From positions 62,001 to 126,000 of the forward strand of contig NZ_JAOVQM010000003.1 in assembly GCF_025742995.1 (NCBI RefSeq): a DNA stretch of 64,000 bases, read 5' to 3'. The number at the start of each line of letters is the position of its first letter. The first letter of the stretch is position 1. The notes under the pieces are model-generated. The model saw only the letters and a list, made by a program, of their open reading frames with translations. It was not told the DNA's origin and made no database searches. The stretch comes from Paracholeplasma manati (lineage in GTDB: Bacteria; Bacillota_I; Bacilli_A; Acholeplasmatales; UBA5453). Of this stretch, positions 1-10,524 are shown piece after piece. The position numbers and the translations under genes were made by a program.

Positions 1-910
1 GTTTCGCTTCACCTGGGCCATTGACTTTGCAGCCCATAATCGCAACATTGATGTGTTTATTCACGCCTTGTAAGTAGGTTTCAATGCGCTTGGCGATATC
101 AATCATATCATATTGGATGCGCCCGCACGTAGGACAGCTGATTAAATTGGGAATATCATTTCTTAAGTTGAGGTTTTTGAGGATTTCTTTAGCAGCTCTG
201 ATTTCGATTTCAGGGTTATCTGTTAATGAAACACGAATCGTATTACCAATGCCTTCATGAAGTAAAATACCAATCCCCATCGCACTCTTGATGGCACCAG
301 AGAAAGCAGTACCTGCTTCAGTCACCCCTAAGTGTAGTGGGTATGGGAATGTTTTAGCGGCTAAGCGATAGGTTTCGATCATTAAGTTCATGTCAGTCGC
401 TTTTAATGACAATGCAATATCAAAGAAATTCATGCTTTCTAAGATTTCTACATGGCCTTTTGCAACCTTGATCATGTTTTCGGCAGTAGGTTCTAAACCA
501 TCGGGTAATGACCCACTATTGACACCAATACGGATGGGGATACCTTTGGCTTTACATGCATCCACGACCATTTCCACTTTGGAACGGTCTTTGATGTTCC
601 CTGGATTCAAACGAATTTTATCCACACCTTGGTTGATGGCTTCAAGTGCCAATTTGTAATCAAAATGGATGTCCGCAACCAATGGAATGTGGATTTGTCT
701 TTTAATTTCACCCAACGCTGCTGCATCCACTTTATCAAGTACTGCTACACGGACGATTTCACAACCCGCTTTTTCCAATTGATGGATTTGTTTGACGGTC
801 GATTCGATATCTTTGGTATACGTGGTTGTCATACTTTGAATATATACATGGTTGTTACCACCCATGATTAAATTGCCCACCTTGATGGGTCTTGTTTGTA
901 GTCTTTGCAT
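1..910 (-). CDS. ispG: 4-hydroxy-3-methylbut-2-enyl diphosphate synthase (IspG/GcpE), 3' end beyond window
   Basis: Reductive step of the MEP isoprenoid pathway (MEcPP to HMBPP), a 4Fe-4S enzyme. About 303 N-terminal residues are present; the remaining ~50 lie beyond base 1. The start ATG at 908-910 gives the typical opening [13 protein letters not shown]..., followed by VYIQSMTTT. Two cluster cysteines are visible in LISCPTCGR (near 110-145) plus another in the [12 protein letters not shown] motif near the window edge. AGGTGA lies just upstream as ribosome site. Family call is firm; only truncation by the window is odd. Confidence 0.96.
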   Translation of the reverse strand, partial: MQRLQTRPIKVGNLIMGGNNHVYIQSMTTTYTKDIESTVKQIHQLEKAGCEIVRVAVLDKVDAAALGEIKRQIHIPLVADIHFDYKLALEAINQGVDKIRLNPGNIKDRSKVEMVVDACKAKGIPIRIGVNSGSLPDGLEPTAENMIKVAKGHVEILESMNFFDIALSLKATDMNLMIETYRLAAKTFPYPLHLGVTEAGTAFSGAIKSAMGIGILLHEGIGNTIRVSLTDNPEIEIRAAKEILKNLNLRNDIPNLISCPTCGRIQYDMIDIAKRIETYLQGVNKHINVAIMGCKVNGPGEAK

Positions 911-928
911 AAAATATCACCTAAATCG

Positions 929-946
929 ATTATATCACAAGTGATA
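929..946 (-). promoter_or_regulatory. ispG promoter -10 with adjacent palindrome
   Basis: On the minus strand an extended -10 (TGA-TATAAT, hexamer at 929-934) precedes ispG by about 20 nt. A perfect inverted repeat TATCAC-AA-GTGATA (933-946) overlaps the -10 and the spacer; no good -35 is seen. The palindrome may be a repressor site (inference). Confidence 0.55.
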
Positions 947-1004
947 AGTTTTTAAGATACAACGCTTATTTATAATTAATCTCTCTATTATTTATAAAAA
1001 AACC

Positions 1005-1033
1005 TTGATTGTTTCTACATTTGGCCTTATAAT
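1005..1033 (+). promoter_or_regulatory. Promoter of the VIT1-family gene
   Basis: -35 TTGATT (1005-1010), 17-bp spacer, -10 TATAAT (1028-1033). It lies inside the longest possible open frame of the next gene, so translation must begin downstream at ATG 1056. Confidence 0.8.
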
Positions 1034-1055
1034 GTATCTCATACGAGGTGAAACG

Positions 1056-1928
1056 ATGCAAACATTATCGAATGAACAAAAAAGGACTTATCGCGAATTT
1101 GCGAGAGAAGAGTCCTTGGCTTATCATCTTTATATGCGGATTGCGAAAAGACAAAAGAAGCCAGAAAACCGTATCATTTTGGAAGGGATTGCTTTGCAAG
1201 AAAAAAAGCACCTAGATATCTTCAATTCCTACTTAGGTAAAAAAGCCGTCAACATCGAAGTTAAAAGGCCTTCCTTCAAACTGATGTTTTATACTGTAAT
1301 CATGTACACTTTAGGTATCATTTTTACATTGCGTATATTTGAACGTTTAGAAGCACACTCTAGAAAATCTTACCGTGCAGTGATCGATGAAATTGATGAA
1401 CTTAAAGATATCTTAAAAGATGAAAAATCCCATGAAGAAGCACTGATTAATATCTTAAACGATGAAAAATTATTGTTCGCTTCATCCATTGTACTAGGTA
1501 TGAACGATGCATTGGTAGAAATTAGCGGTGCCTTGGCAGGATTTACACTTGCCATCAATGATTCGTTAAAGGTGGGGACACTCGGATTAATCACAGGCAT
1601 CAGTGCGGCGTTAAGTATGGCAGCATCTGAATTCTTATCGAGAAAACAAGACGATGAAGAAAATCCACTCATTTATGCTTTATATACAGGCATCGCTTAT
1701 GTGATTGTTGTCAGTTTATTGATTCTGCCTTATTTCCTCATCAGCATCCCACTCGTATCGATGGGTGTCATGATTGGGATTGTCATATTCATCATTTTCG
1801 CGTTCAACTATTATATCTCGATTGCGAAAAAACAACCATTGTTTAAAAACTTTATTACGATGACCTTGATTGCCTTAGTGGTTGCAAGCATCTCATTCTT
1901 AATCGGTCTATTTGTGGATTCGTTATAA
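1056..1928 (+). CDS. VIT1/CCC1-family iron/manganese transporter with N-terminal ferritin-like domain
   Basis: 290-aa membrane protein. Residues ~1-90 form a helical ferritin/rubrerythrin-like segment (EESLAYHLYMRIA, then EKKHLDIF, giving spaced Glu/His ligands); after one hydrophobic segment and a further charged EKSHEEAL stretch comes a VIT1-type core with GMNDALVEISGALAGFTLA and ALSMAASEFLSRK, ending in hydrophobic helices. The family moves Fe2+ or Mn2+ out of the cytosol; the ferritin-like part probably senses or delivers metal. Start ATG 1056 chosen because a consensus promoter covers the longer frame and GAGGTG sits 5 nt upstream. Single-gene unit divergent from ispG. Substrate metal is not decided by sequence. 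Confidence 0.88.
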   Translation: MQTLSNEQKRTYREFAREESLAYHLYMRIAKRQKKPENRIILEGIALQEKKHLDIFNSYLGKKAVNIEVKRPSFKLMFYTVIMYTLGIIFTLRIFERLEAHSRKSYRAVIDEIDELKDILKDEKSHEEALINILNDEKLLFASSIVLGMNDALVEISGALAGFTLAINDSLKVGTLGLITGISAALSMAASEFLSRKQDDEENPLIYALYTGIAYVIVVSLLILPYFLISIPLVSMGVMIGIVIFIIFAFNYYISIAKKQPLFKNFITMTLIALVVASISFLIGLFVDSL

Positions 1929-1933
1929 AACTC

Positions 1934-1962
1934 TTTACAACTGTTTTTTAAACTGTTATAAT
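1934..1962 (+). promoter_or_regulatory. rpmG distal promoter P1
   Basis: TTTACA (1934-1939), 17-bp spacer, TATAAT (1957-1962). Gives a leader of about 100 nt before rpmG that includes a small AAGGA/TCCTT hairpin. Confidence 0.75.
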
Positions 1963-2009
1963 GTGTGAGGTTATAACAAGGAATAATATCCTTTTGAGGC
2001 AACTCATAC

Positions 2010-2038
2010 TTGATATTTAATTGCTTGTTTGATATACT
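2010..2038 (+). promoter_or_regulatory. rpmG proximal promoter P2
   Basis: TTGATA (2010-2015), 17-bp spacer, TATACT (2033-2038). Gives a ~20-nt leader before rpmG. Second near-consensus promoter in the same 138-bp gap. Confidence 0.7.
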
Positions 2039-2066
2039 TTTAATGTAATGTCTGGAGGGTAGAAAC

Positions 2067-2216
2067 ATGCGTGAACTTGTTAAATTAGTTTGTACTGAAT
2101 GTGGTGAAGAAAACTACTACACAACTAAAAATAAAAAAACCACACCAAATCGTCTTGAAATCAAGAAGTATTGTCCTAAATCGCGTACTTATACGTTACA
2201 TAGAGAAAAGAAATAA
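2067..2216 (+). CDS. rpmG: 50S ribosomal protein L33
   Basis: 49-aa protein, usual L33 length, reading [18 protein letters not shown]... and ending YTLHREKK. It follows the zinc-ribbon form at Cys9, Cys12 and Cys34, but the fourth ligand position (37) is Ser (CPKS instead of CxxC), so it sits between the zinc (C+) and zinc-free (C-) types. RBS GGAGGG at 2054-2059. Monocistronic, with tandem promoters and a strong terminator. Confidence 0.95.
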   Translation: MRELVKLVCTECGEENYYTTKNKKTTPNRLEIKKYCPKSRTYTLHREKK

Positions 2217-2217
2217 G

Positions 2218-2240
2218 CTATTCATCGAATAGTTTTTTTT
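2218..2240 (+). terminator. rpmG terminator
   Basis: Stem CTATTC/GAATAG with loop ATC followed by eight T. Confidence 0.85.
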
Positions 2241-2253
2241 CTAAATAAAGCCC

Positions 2254-2865
2254 ATGTATATTAAAGGAAACGACGATTTATCTCATGTATATATCCTCAA
2301 ACGATTTGATGGTGCCATCCTCATCGACCCTTCACACGATGAAGCATTGATCATAGAAGCTTTAAAGGGGTATACCTTACAAGCGATTTTATTAACCCAT
2401 GGTCACATTGACCATACTGCATTGATTGACCGATTTAATGTGCCGATTTATATGCATAAGGATGATTATCTTCTCATGCAAGACCCGGAACAAAGTGGCG
2501 CGAAAGCATTGAAAATACCATTACCAAAAGCCATTTCAGCTTTGGATATTCGTTTTATCAAAGATATGGACGCCATTTCGTTTATGGACGAATCCATCAC
2601 GGTTTACCATACCCCTGGACATACCAAAGGCAGTGTCTGTTATTTGTATCGTCAAGAATTATATACTGGCGATACACTCTTTAAAGGGGCGGTTGGCAGA
2701 ACCGATTTGGTGGGTGGTTCGGCGAATATGCTCCAAAAATCGACGAAACGATTGTTTACAGATCTTTCACAAACGGTAAAGGTGTTACCAGGACATGACG
2801 GCCCTACAACGATGAAAGCTGAAAAACAAACCAACGAATTTGTTGTTAAAACACTTAAGAAATAA
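2254..2865 (+). CDS. MBL-fold metallo-hydrolase (glyoxalase II-like, YcbL type)
   Basis: 203 aa. Metal-binding motif HGHIDH near residue 50, then the third His in HTPGHTKGS, the bridging Asp in TGDTLFKGAVGRTD and a last His in PGHDGPTT: a complete dinuclear zinc site of the small glyoxalase-II/YcbL branch. It lacks the C-terminal helical domain of true glyoxalase II, so the thiolester substrate is unknown. The RBS is weak (AAAG only) and no separate promoter is seen just after the rpmG terminator, so expression may depend on read-through. Followed by a terminator. Confidence 0.88.
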   Translation: MYIKGNDDLSHVYILKRFDGAILIDPSHDEALIIEALKGYTLQAILLTHGHIDHTALIDRFNVPIYMHKDDYLLMQDPEQSGAKALKIPLPKAISALDIRFIKDMDAISFMDESITVYHTPGHTKGSVCYLYRQELYTGDTLFKGAVGRTDLVGGSANMLQKSTKRLFTDLSQTVKVLPGHDGPTTMKAEKQTNEFVVKTLKK

Positions 2866-2887
2866 TCCCAAACCATGGGATTTTTTT
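2865..2887 (+). terminator. Terminator after MBL-fold gene
   Basis: ATCCCA/TGGGAT stem, 5-nt loop, T7 tract; begins in the stop codon. Confidence 0.85.
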
Positions 2888-2892
2888 GTTTT

Positions 2893-2919
2893 TTAGCACA
2901 TTTGACTTGACAGTGCTAA
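2893..2919 (+). promoter_or_regulatory. CIRCE operator 1 (HrcA site)
   Basis: TTAGCACAT-N9-CAGTGCTAA: 15 of 18 positions match the canonical TTAGCACTC-N9-GAGTGCTAA. It covers the -35 of the hrcA promoter. Known target of the HrcA repressor. Confidence 0.93.
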
Positions 2920-2930
2920 AATCCTATAAT
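2902..2930 (+). promoter_or_regulatory. Promoter of the hrcA-grpE-dnaK-dnaJ operon
   Basis: TTGACT (2902-2907), 17-bp spacer, TATAAT (2925-2930). The -35 lies in the centre of CIRCE 1. Confidence 0.88.
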
Positions 2931-2939
2931 ACAATAGAG

Positions 2940-2966
2940 TTGGCACTGAAGTAGTGTAAGTGCTAA
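2940..2966 (+). promoter_or_regulatory. CIRCE operator 2 (HrcA site)
   Basis: TTGGCACTG-N9-AAGTGCTAA, 15 of 18 consensus positions, just downstream of the transcription start; centre 47 bp from CIRCE 1. Ends next to the hrcA RBS. Confidence 0.85.
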
Positions 2967-2978
2967 AGAGGTGAAGTT

Positions 2979-3992
2979 GTGTTAACAAATCGACAAAAAC
3001 TCATTTTAAAAGCGATTATTGAAGCGTATGTGAATGAAGGCATCCCAGTTGGGTCTAAGGCTTTGACCGATAAACCTTATCTTGGTTTTTCATCCGCAAC
3101 CCTTCGCTATGATATGGCTAAGTTAGAGGAGTTGGGTTTCTTAGAAAAGACCCATACGAGTTCTGGTAGAATCCCTTCAAACTTAGGGTATCGTTATTAT
3201 GTCGAAAATTTGGTTACGCGTGATGATAATGTCAAAGAAGTATTCCCCATCATCGACCGCATTTTCATGGAATTTGAGAATAATAAGGAAATCGCTGTTA
3301 AAGAAGCCATTAATTTGTTGTCAGAACTGACCAATTATACGTCGATGGTGCTCGGACCCAATGAACTCCTCGCACGCATTAAAAAAATTGACTTTATCCC
3401 TTTGTATAATCAAGAAGCCGTCGTCTTAATCGTTACCGACAAAGGACACGTTCAAAACGAAACGGTTCAAATCCCTGAACACATCTCACTCCTCGATTTT
3501 AAAAAGATCATATCTTCATTGAATGATTTGTTGGAAAATCAGTTTGTGAAAGATGCGAAACGCATATTGAAGAATGCCTTCATGGAAGAAAATGTCATGG
3601 AATACATGGATTACCAAGAACGCATCATCGATACGGTGGTGAACGCATTCAGACAAATGAGTGAAGAAAACGTCTACTTATCAGGGATGGGCAATATGCT
3701 CGTTCAACCAGAATTCAATGACATCAATCAAATCAAAGACCTGATGTACATGCTTGACCGGAAAGAGTTATTGAAGCTCGTTGGTCGAACCAACAAACTA
3801 TCGGTCAAAATCGGTAAAGAAGCCGATTATATGCCGACGGATACCTGTACCATCATATCTGTGCCTTACACCGTCACTGAAGAAGATACAGGCACCATCG
3901 CCATCATCGGACCGACCCGCATGGATTATTCCAAAGTCATCCCGCTGATGGAATACATCGCTAAAAATATTGCGAAACTCTATAAAAAATAA
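2979..3992 (+). CDS. hrcA: Heat-inducible transcription repressor HrcA
   Basis: 337 aa, normal family length. N-terminal winged helix (LTNRQKLILKAIIEAYVNEG, then SSATLRYDMAKLEELGFLEKTHTSSGRIPS), a central dimerisation insert and a C-terminal GAF-like domain. Represses this operon by binding CIRCE and is reactivated through GroEL in other Firmicutes. Start GTG 2979 with GAGGTG 5 nt upstream. First gene of the hrcA-grpE-dnaK-dnaJ operon, itself under two CIRCE sites. Confidence 0.97.
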   Translation: MLTNRQKLILKAIIEAYVNEGIPVGSKALTDKPYLGFSSATLRYDMAKLEELGFLEKTHTSSGRIPSNLGYRYYVENLVTRDDNVKEVFPIIDRIFMEFENNKEIAVKEAINLLSELTNYTSMVLGPNELLARIKKIDFIPLYNQEAVVLIVTDKGHVQNETVQIPEHISLLDFKKIISSLNDLLENQFVKDAKRILKNAFMEENVMEYMDYQERIIDTVVNAFRQMSEENVYLSGMGNMLVQPEFNDINQIKDLMYMLDRKELLKLVGRTNKLSVKIGKEADYMPTDTCTIISVPYTVTEEDTGTIAIIGPTRMDYSKVIPLMEYIAKNIAKLYKK

Positions 3993-4011
3993 TAAAACGA
4001 GGTGATCATTT

Positions 4012-6394
<2,383 letters not shown>

Positions 6395-6405
6395 AAATCC
6401 ACTTT

Positions 6406-6424
6406 AGGGGCTACGGCCCCTTTT
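6406..6424 (+). terminator. Weak intra-operon terminator/attenuator between dnaK and dnaJ
   Basis: AGGGGC-TACG-GCCCCT hairpin with only TTTT after it. Probably lowers dnaJ transcript relative to dnaK rather than ending the operon. Confidence 0.6.
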
Positions 6425-6440
6425 GATGAAAGGTTAACAT

Positions 6441-7556
6441 ATGGCAGATAAAAGAGATTATTATGACGTACTGGGTGTAAGTAAAACGGCATCCGAGGAA
6501 GAAATTAAAAAAGCCTACCGTTCACTTGCGAAAAAATACCATCCCGATGTCTCTAGTGAACCCAATGCAGAAGCGAAATTTAAAGAAGTTCAAGAAGCTT
6601 ACGACAACTTGGGTGACGCTGATAAACGTAGACAATACGACCAATATGGTCATAATGGTCCGTTTGGCCAAGGTAATGGTCAAGGTTTTGGTGGATTTGA
6701 AGGGTTCGGTGGATTCTCCGACATCTTCAGTTCATTCTTTGGCGGTGGGGGTCAACAACGCCGTGATCCGAATGGTCCAGCCCGCGGAGATGATTTAGAA
6801 CGACGCATGAACATCAGCTTTGAAGAAGCTGTTTTAGGTACGAAGAAAACCATTAAAATTGAAACCGAACAAGCGTGTCACACCTGTGGTGGACACGGTG
6901 GACAATCGTCTAAAGATGTGGAAACCTGTGATCGTTGTCATGGCGCAGGTTATGTTACGGTAGAACAACGTACCATCTTAGGTAGTATTCGTTCGCAAGC
7001 AGCTTGTCCAAAATGTGGCGGTCGCGGTAAGACGATTAAAAATAAATGTAAAACTTGTAACGGTTCTGGTCGTGAAAAAGTCACGAAAGATGTTGAAGTT
7101 AAAATTCCAGCAGGAATCGATAACAACATGTCACTTCGCATGCCAGGCTATGGTGAAGGCGGCGCGAATGGGGGTCCAGCCGGTGATTTGTATTTAAGAT
7201 TCACCGTCAAACCGCACAAATTCTTCAAACGCGATGGTGACAACATCATCCTTGAAGCACCGATTTCCTTTGTTCAAGCTGCCTTAGGGGATTCGATTGA
7301 TGTACCGACGATTTATGGCGATGTATCGCTTAAAATCAATCCGGGAACTCAAAATGGAACAACCCTACGCATGCGTGAAAAAGGGGTGGCGAACGTCAAT
7401 ACCGGTCGTAAAGGCGATCAATTGGTAGTCGTACAGGTGGAAGTACCGACCAATTTATCCAAGGAACAAGAAAATATCCTTAGACAATTCGAAAAAGCCG
7501 ATCCTAAACCGAAAGATACCCCTTGGGAACGATTTAAAAATCTATTTAAAAACTAA
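6441..7556 (+). CDS. dnaJ: Chaperone DnaJ (Hsp40)
   Basis: 371 aa. J domain with HPD (KKYHPDVS), Gly/Phe region (~75-110), four zinc motifs [32 protein letters not shown], then the C-terminal substrate domains. Stimulates DnaK ATPase. AAAGG RBS 7 nt upstream of ATG. Last gene of the heat-shock operon. Confidence 0.98.
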   Translation: MADKRDYYDVLGVSKTASEEEIKKAYRSLAKKYHPDVSSEPNAEAKFKEVQEAYDNLGDADKRRQYDQYGHNGPFGQGNGQGFGGFEGFGGFSDIFSSFFGGGGQQRRDPNGPARGDDLERRMNISFEEAVLGTKKTIKIETEQACHTCGGHGGQSSKDVETCDRCHGAGYVTVEQRTILGSIRSQAACPKCGGRGKTIKNKCKTCNGSGREKVTKDVEVKIPAGIDNNMSLRMPGYGEGGANGGPAGDLYLRFTVKPHKFFKRDGDNIILEAPISFVQAALGDSIDVPTIYGDVSLKINPGTQNGTTLRMREKGVANVNTGRKGDQLVVVQVEVPTNLSKEQENILRQFEKADPKPKDTPWERFKNLFKN

Positions 7557-7561
7557 TCCAG

Positions 7562-7591
7562 AGAAACTGCCATGCGCAGTTTCTTTTTTTT
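7562..7591 (+). terminator. dnaJ operon terminator
   Basis: AGAAACTGC/GCAGTTTCT stem with 5-nt loop and a T8 tract. Confidence 0.9.
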
Positions 7592-7656
7592 CTGCCAATA
7601 AAATGGATTGGTTTTGCGTATATTAGGTGTAAATAATCAAAAGGAGCTGACACACA

Positions 7657-8766
7657 ATGAAAAAAACGATTTTAATGGCAGTCATGTTTTTCTTTCTTTT
7701 AGCAGGTTTGGTTGGTTGTAACTTAGCACAACAAACGATTACCTACTCAGAAAATGATGTCTATGCATTATCGATGGTATCGATGGGCGATGTACTCGCA
7801 CAGGCTCAAGTTTCTCAAACGAGTACAACCATGGAAACCACCGACGAACCTGTGGTTGATGAACCCGTGGTTGATCCAGTCACAGATACTGACCCCGTAT
7901 TGGAAAAATACTTGTTGATGGTCGAAACATTCTTGAATTCAAGTGCACCACTACAAGTGATCAATCAAGCATCAGACCGTGTTGAATACGCATTTATGTC
8001 CGTATATCAAGCCAAAGATGCCCTAGGACAAACCGTTGAATATACTGTTTATTATAATGAAGTAGAAATCGCACCGGTTACCGAACCTGAAACTGAAGAT
8101 GAAACGGATGATACATCCGATGAAACCGCAGCACTTGTTGAAAGACAAGCACGTGGTGGGGATCGAAATCACGATCATGATGATCTATTCGATGATGAAG
8201 ATGGTGATGAAATTACCACTGAACTAGAAGGTCTACTCATTGTTAATGGCATTGAATATACATTGTTAGGCCGTCAAGAAGTTGAAGGCGATGAAACTGA
8301 ATATAAGTTTATCGCGCTCATCGATGAACTTAATTTCATTCGAATCAGTTATAAAACAGAAGATTCAGAACAAAAGTTTAATTTTGTTCAAATGACCGAT
8401 GGTGTCATCATCAATCGTACCAGCATTAAAGTTGAAAACGAAGATGGTGAATCCAAAGTGATGTTGAAATATCAAACAGATACGTTAGAAGCCCGTTATA
8501 CCTTTAAGTACGCGGATAATGAAGACTATGATTTATTCATCCAATATGAAATTGATCAAGATGGTGAAGAAATTGAACGTGGTATGATCAAAATTACCAT
8601 CAATGTCGATGAACTCACTGGCGAAACCACTTATACATACCAAATTGTCGGCGAAAGACATGGTCATGGATTTGGTAAAGACGATGAAATCGAACGCGGT
8701 CACCATGGTCATGGCAATGACGATGAACAAGGCAATGACAAAGGTCATCAAGACGACCGTCGTTAG
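7657..8766 (+). CDS. Predicted lipoprotein with anti-sigma-like sensor domain and His/Asp-rich tail
   Basis: 369 aa. Lipoprotein signal peptide with lipobox LVGC (Cys21), so anchored outside the membrane. An acidic Thr/Asp/Glu linker (~50-80), a HDHDD acidic patch (~170-185), beta-rich domain and a tail rich in His, Asp, Gly (HGHGFGKDD, GHHGHGNDDE). Its extracytoplasmic part parallels that of the membrane protein two genes down almost end to end (VYALSMVSMGDVL / TYSFSAISSSTLL; EGLLIVNGIEYTLLG / EGVLVLEQQSFYLEG; TTYTYQIV / NEYRYEIT). RBS AAGGAG. I know no named family. Likely partner or decoy of the anti-sigma protein, possibly metal-binding; function unproven. Confidence 0.8.
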   Translation: MKKTILMAVMFFFLLAGLVGCNLAQQTITYSENDVYALSMVSMGDVLAQAQVSQTSTTMETTDEPVVDEPVVDPVTDTDPVLEKYLLMVETFLNSSAPLQVINQASDRVEYAFMSVYQAKDALGQTVEYTVYYNEVEIAPVTEPETEDETDDTSDETAALVERQARGGDRNHDHDDLFDDEDGDEITTELEGLLIVNGIEYTLLGRQEVEGDETEYKFIALIDELNFIRISYKTEDSEQKFNFVQMTDGVIINRTSIKVENEDGESKVMLKYQTDTLEARYTFKYADNEDYDLFIQYEIDQDGEEIERGMIKITINVDELTGETTYTYQIVGERHGHGFGKDDEIERGHHGHGNDDEQGNDKGHQDDRR

Positions 8767-8799
8767 TTTTATTCAATAGAATCAACTCTATAAATGTGG

Positions 8800-8805
8800 T
8801 ATAAT
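8800..8805 (+). promoter_or_regulatory. -10 element before the ECF sigma gene
   Basis: TATAAT 22 nt upstream of the sigma start; no convincing -35. There is no terminator between the lipoprotein and sigma genes, so the trio may also be co-transcribed. Confidence 0.5.
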
Positions 8806-8826
8806 CGTCGTGATTGGAGGGGTAAC

Positions 8827-9345
8827 ATGTCATTCAATTACGACGATTATATTGACTTAATCATAGCTAAAAATGATGATGGGTTTAAAGCTGTTTATGA
8901 TGCATCCAAAAACATCGTATATGCCATCATCAGACAAAAAATCAAAGACCCCAATACCATTGAAGATTTGATGCAAGAAACCTACATCAAAGCGATTAAA
9001 AGCATCAAAAGTTATCAAAAAAATGGCAAATTCATCAAATGGTTGTCGAGCATCGCTTACAACTTGACCATGGACTATTATCGTATTAACGCAAAAGTAT
9101 CCTATCAATCCGAAGACAGTATCAATCTTCGATTTAAGACAGCCGCAGTGAACCATGAGCAACGAGCGTTGGTTGAGGCTTTGCTCAAAGCATTAGACCC
9201 CATAGAAGCAACCATTGTGCTCTATCACATCATCGATGACTATACTTTTAAAGATATTTCGAAAATGGTGGATAAACCTTTAGGTACGGTTTTATGGATG
9301 TATCAAAATGCACTAAAGAAAATGCGAACGGAGGCGACAAAATGA
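8827..9345 (+). CDS. ECF-type RNA polymerase sigma factor
   Basis: 172 aa. Region 2 (EDLMQETYIKAIKSIKSY, then WLSSIAYNLTMDYYR) and region 4 (IVLYHIIDDYTFKDISKMV, then GTVLWMYQNALKKMR) with no region 1 or 3: the extracytoplasmic-function group. Start ATG 8827 has GGAGGGG upstream; longer in-frame start at 8794 lacks a site. Stop overlaps the next gene by ATGA, the usual coupling of ECF sigma and its anti-sigma factor. Target promoters are unknown. Confidence 0.92.
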   Translation: MSFNYDDYIDLIIAKNDDGFKAVYDASKNIVYAIIRQKIKDPNTIEDLMQETYIKAIKSIKSYQKNGKFIKWLSSIAYNLTMDYYRINAKVSYQSEDSINLRFKTAAVNHEQRALVEALLKALDPIEATIVLYHIIDDYTFKDISKMVDKPLGTVLWMYQNALKKMRTEATK

Positions 9346-10496
9346 GAGATAAAGACATCAAAGCATTGTTAAAATCGACCATGGAATCACAAATTCCAGA
9401 TGTTTTGTCGCGTATTGATCTCCAGAGTATTGACATTTTGGATGCACCAAAACCACGCTTCAATGCGATTTTCAAAGAACGTTTCGCATCGATTGCGTTG
9501 ACATTAATCGCAACCACAATGTTGATTGTTGGATTGATTTCATTGGGCAGAACACCCAACAATCCAATCGAAATACCTATGACCTTAACAGCTGAAAAAA
9601 CCTATTCATTTAGTGCAATTTCATCGTCAACTTTACTCAACGCCATCGATTTAGAGCTTAACCAAACACAAAACATGATTTTACTGAGCAGTATGATGAA
9701 CCAAGAAACCCATATGAAACAACGGGTTGCCTTATTAAATCCTTATTTCAATATGATCGAACTGTTCATCAGCAGTGACGAATCCTTGACTTTTTCAGAC
9801 CCGATTGCTTCAACGTTATCGGGATATACCTACCAAGTATCGTATGAAATCGTGAGTTTGAATAATGAAACTGCCACTTATGTTTTCCATTACAACGAAA
9901 CCCAATCTGGTGATGAAACATTGACTGAAGGGGTGCTGGTATTGGAACAACAATCCTTTTACCTTGAAGGTACTAAAGTCGTCAATGGTGAAAAAACCAT
10001 CATTACGACCAAAACATATAACAATCCTTTGTTGAAAGACCTTCAATATGTCGAATTCATCTCCACAGAAGTCGCGAATACACAATGGTTTGATTATGGT
10101 GTTTATATCAACGGTGATCAAATCGAAAGTGCAGAAGTCCGATTAGAAACCATCGGTGAAAACCTTCGTATTCGATTAACTTATGAACATGAATTAGATG
10201 ACATCGAAGTCGATATCAAAGCCATGCGTGTTCTTGACAATGGAATCGCTAAGATTCGTGCTGAATATGAATATCAAGGCGATGGCTTTGAAGAAAAAGG
10301 CAGCATTTTGGTATCCGTAGAAGTAGATCCAATCCTTAATACCAATGAATATCGTTACGAAATTACCAATTCAAAAGGTGAAAAAGATGATTTCATGGGC
10401 AATCGTGGTCACCACGATTATGGTAAAGATAAAGATCATTCCGATGATGAAGATTCGGATGATGACCACCCAGGACGTGACAATAAAAATCGATAA
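9342..10496 (+). CDS. Putative membrane anti-sigma factor with large extracytoplasmic domain
   Basis: 384 aa. Cytoplasmic N-terminus of ~50 residues (MRDKDIKALLKSTMES...), one membrane helix (FASIALTLIATTMLIVGLI), then ~310 outer residues ending in a His/Asp-rich tail (GHHDYGKDKDH, then DDEDSDDDH). Topology plus 4-nt overlap with the ECF sigma gene indicates an anti-sigma factor, though I do not see a zinc-binding ZAS motif. The outer domain is paralogous to the lipoprotein upstream. GGAGG RBS 7 nt before ATG. Ligand unknown; the tail suggests metal ions (inference). Confidence 0.8.
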   Translation: MRDKDIKALLKSTMESQIPDVLSRIDLQSIDILDAPKPRFNAIFKERFASIALTLIATTMLIVGLISLGRTPNNPIEIPMTLTAEKTYSFSAISSSTLLNAIDLELNQTQNMILLSSMMNQETHMKQRVALLNPYFNMIELFISSDESLTFSDPIASTLSGYTYQVSYEIVSLNNETATYVFHYNETQSGDETLTEGVLVLEQQSFYLEGTKVVNGEKTIITTKTYNNPLLKDLQYVEFISTEVANTQWFDYGVYINGDQIESAEVRLETIGENLRIRLTYEHELDDIEVDIKAMRVLDNGIAKIRAEYEYQGDGFEEKGSILVSVEVDPILNTNEYRYEITNSKGEKDDFMGNRGHHDYGKDKDHSDDEDSDDDHPGRDNKNR

Positions 10497-10524
10497 AAAA
10501 ATGAACTTCATGTTCATTTTTTTT
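10495..10524. terminator. Bidirectional terminator between convergent genes
   Basis: A-rich flank, ATGAAC/GTTCAT stem with 5-nt loop, T8 flank. Serves the anti-sigma gene and the minus-strand membrane gene; its stem overlaps the stop codon of the latter. Confidence 0.82.

Noticed and set aside
390-871. Plus-strand open frames inside ispG
   Set aside because: They are antisense to a clear IspG reading frame and have no recognisable domains or ribosome sites.
1005-1055. Longer N-terminus for the VIT1-family protein starting at TTG 1005
   Set aside because: The stretch holds a consensus promoter with 17-bp spacing and no ribosome site; ATG 1056 has GAGGTG at the right distance.
8781-8809. ECF-type autoregulated promoter (AAC ... 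CGTC) before the sigma gene
   Set aside because: The gap between the two elements is 19 bp, longer than the usual 16-17, and a TATAAT lies between; too weak to call.
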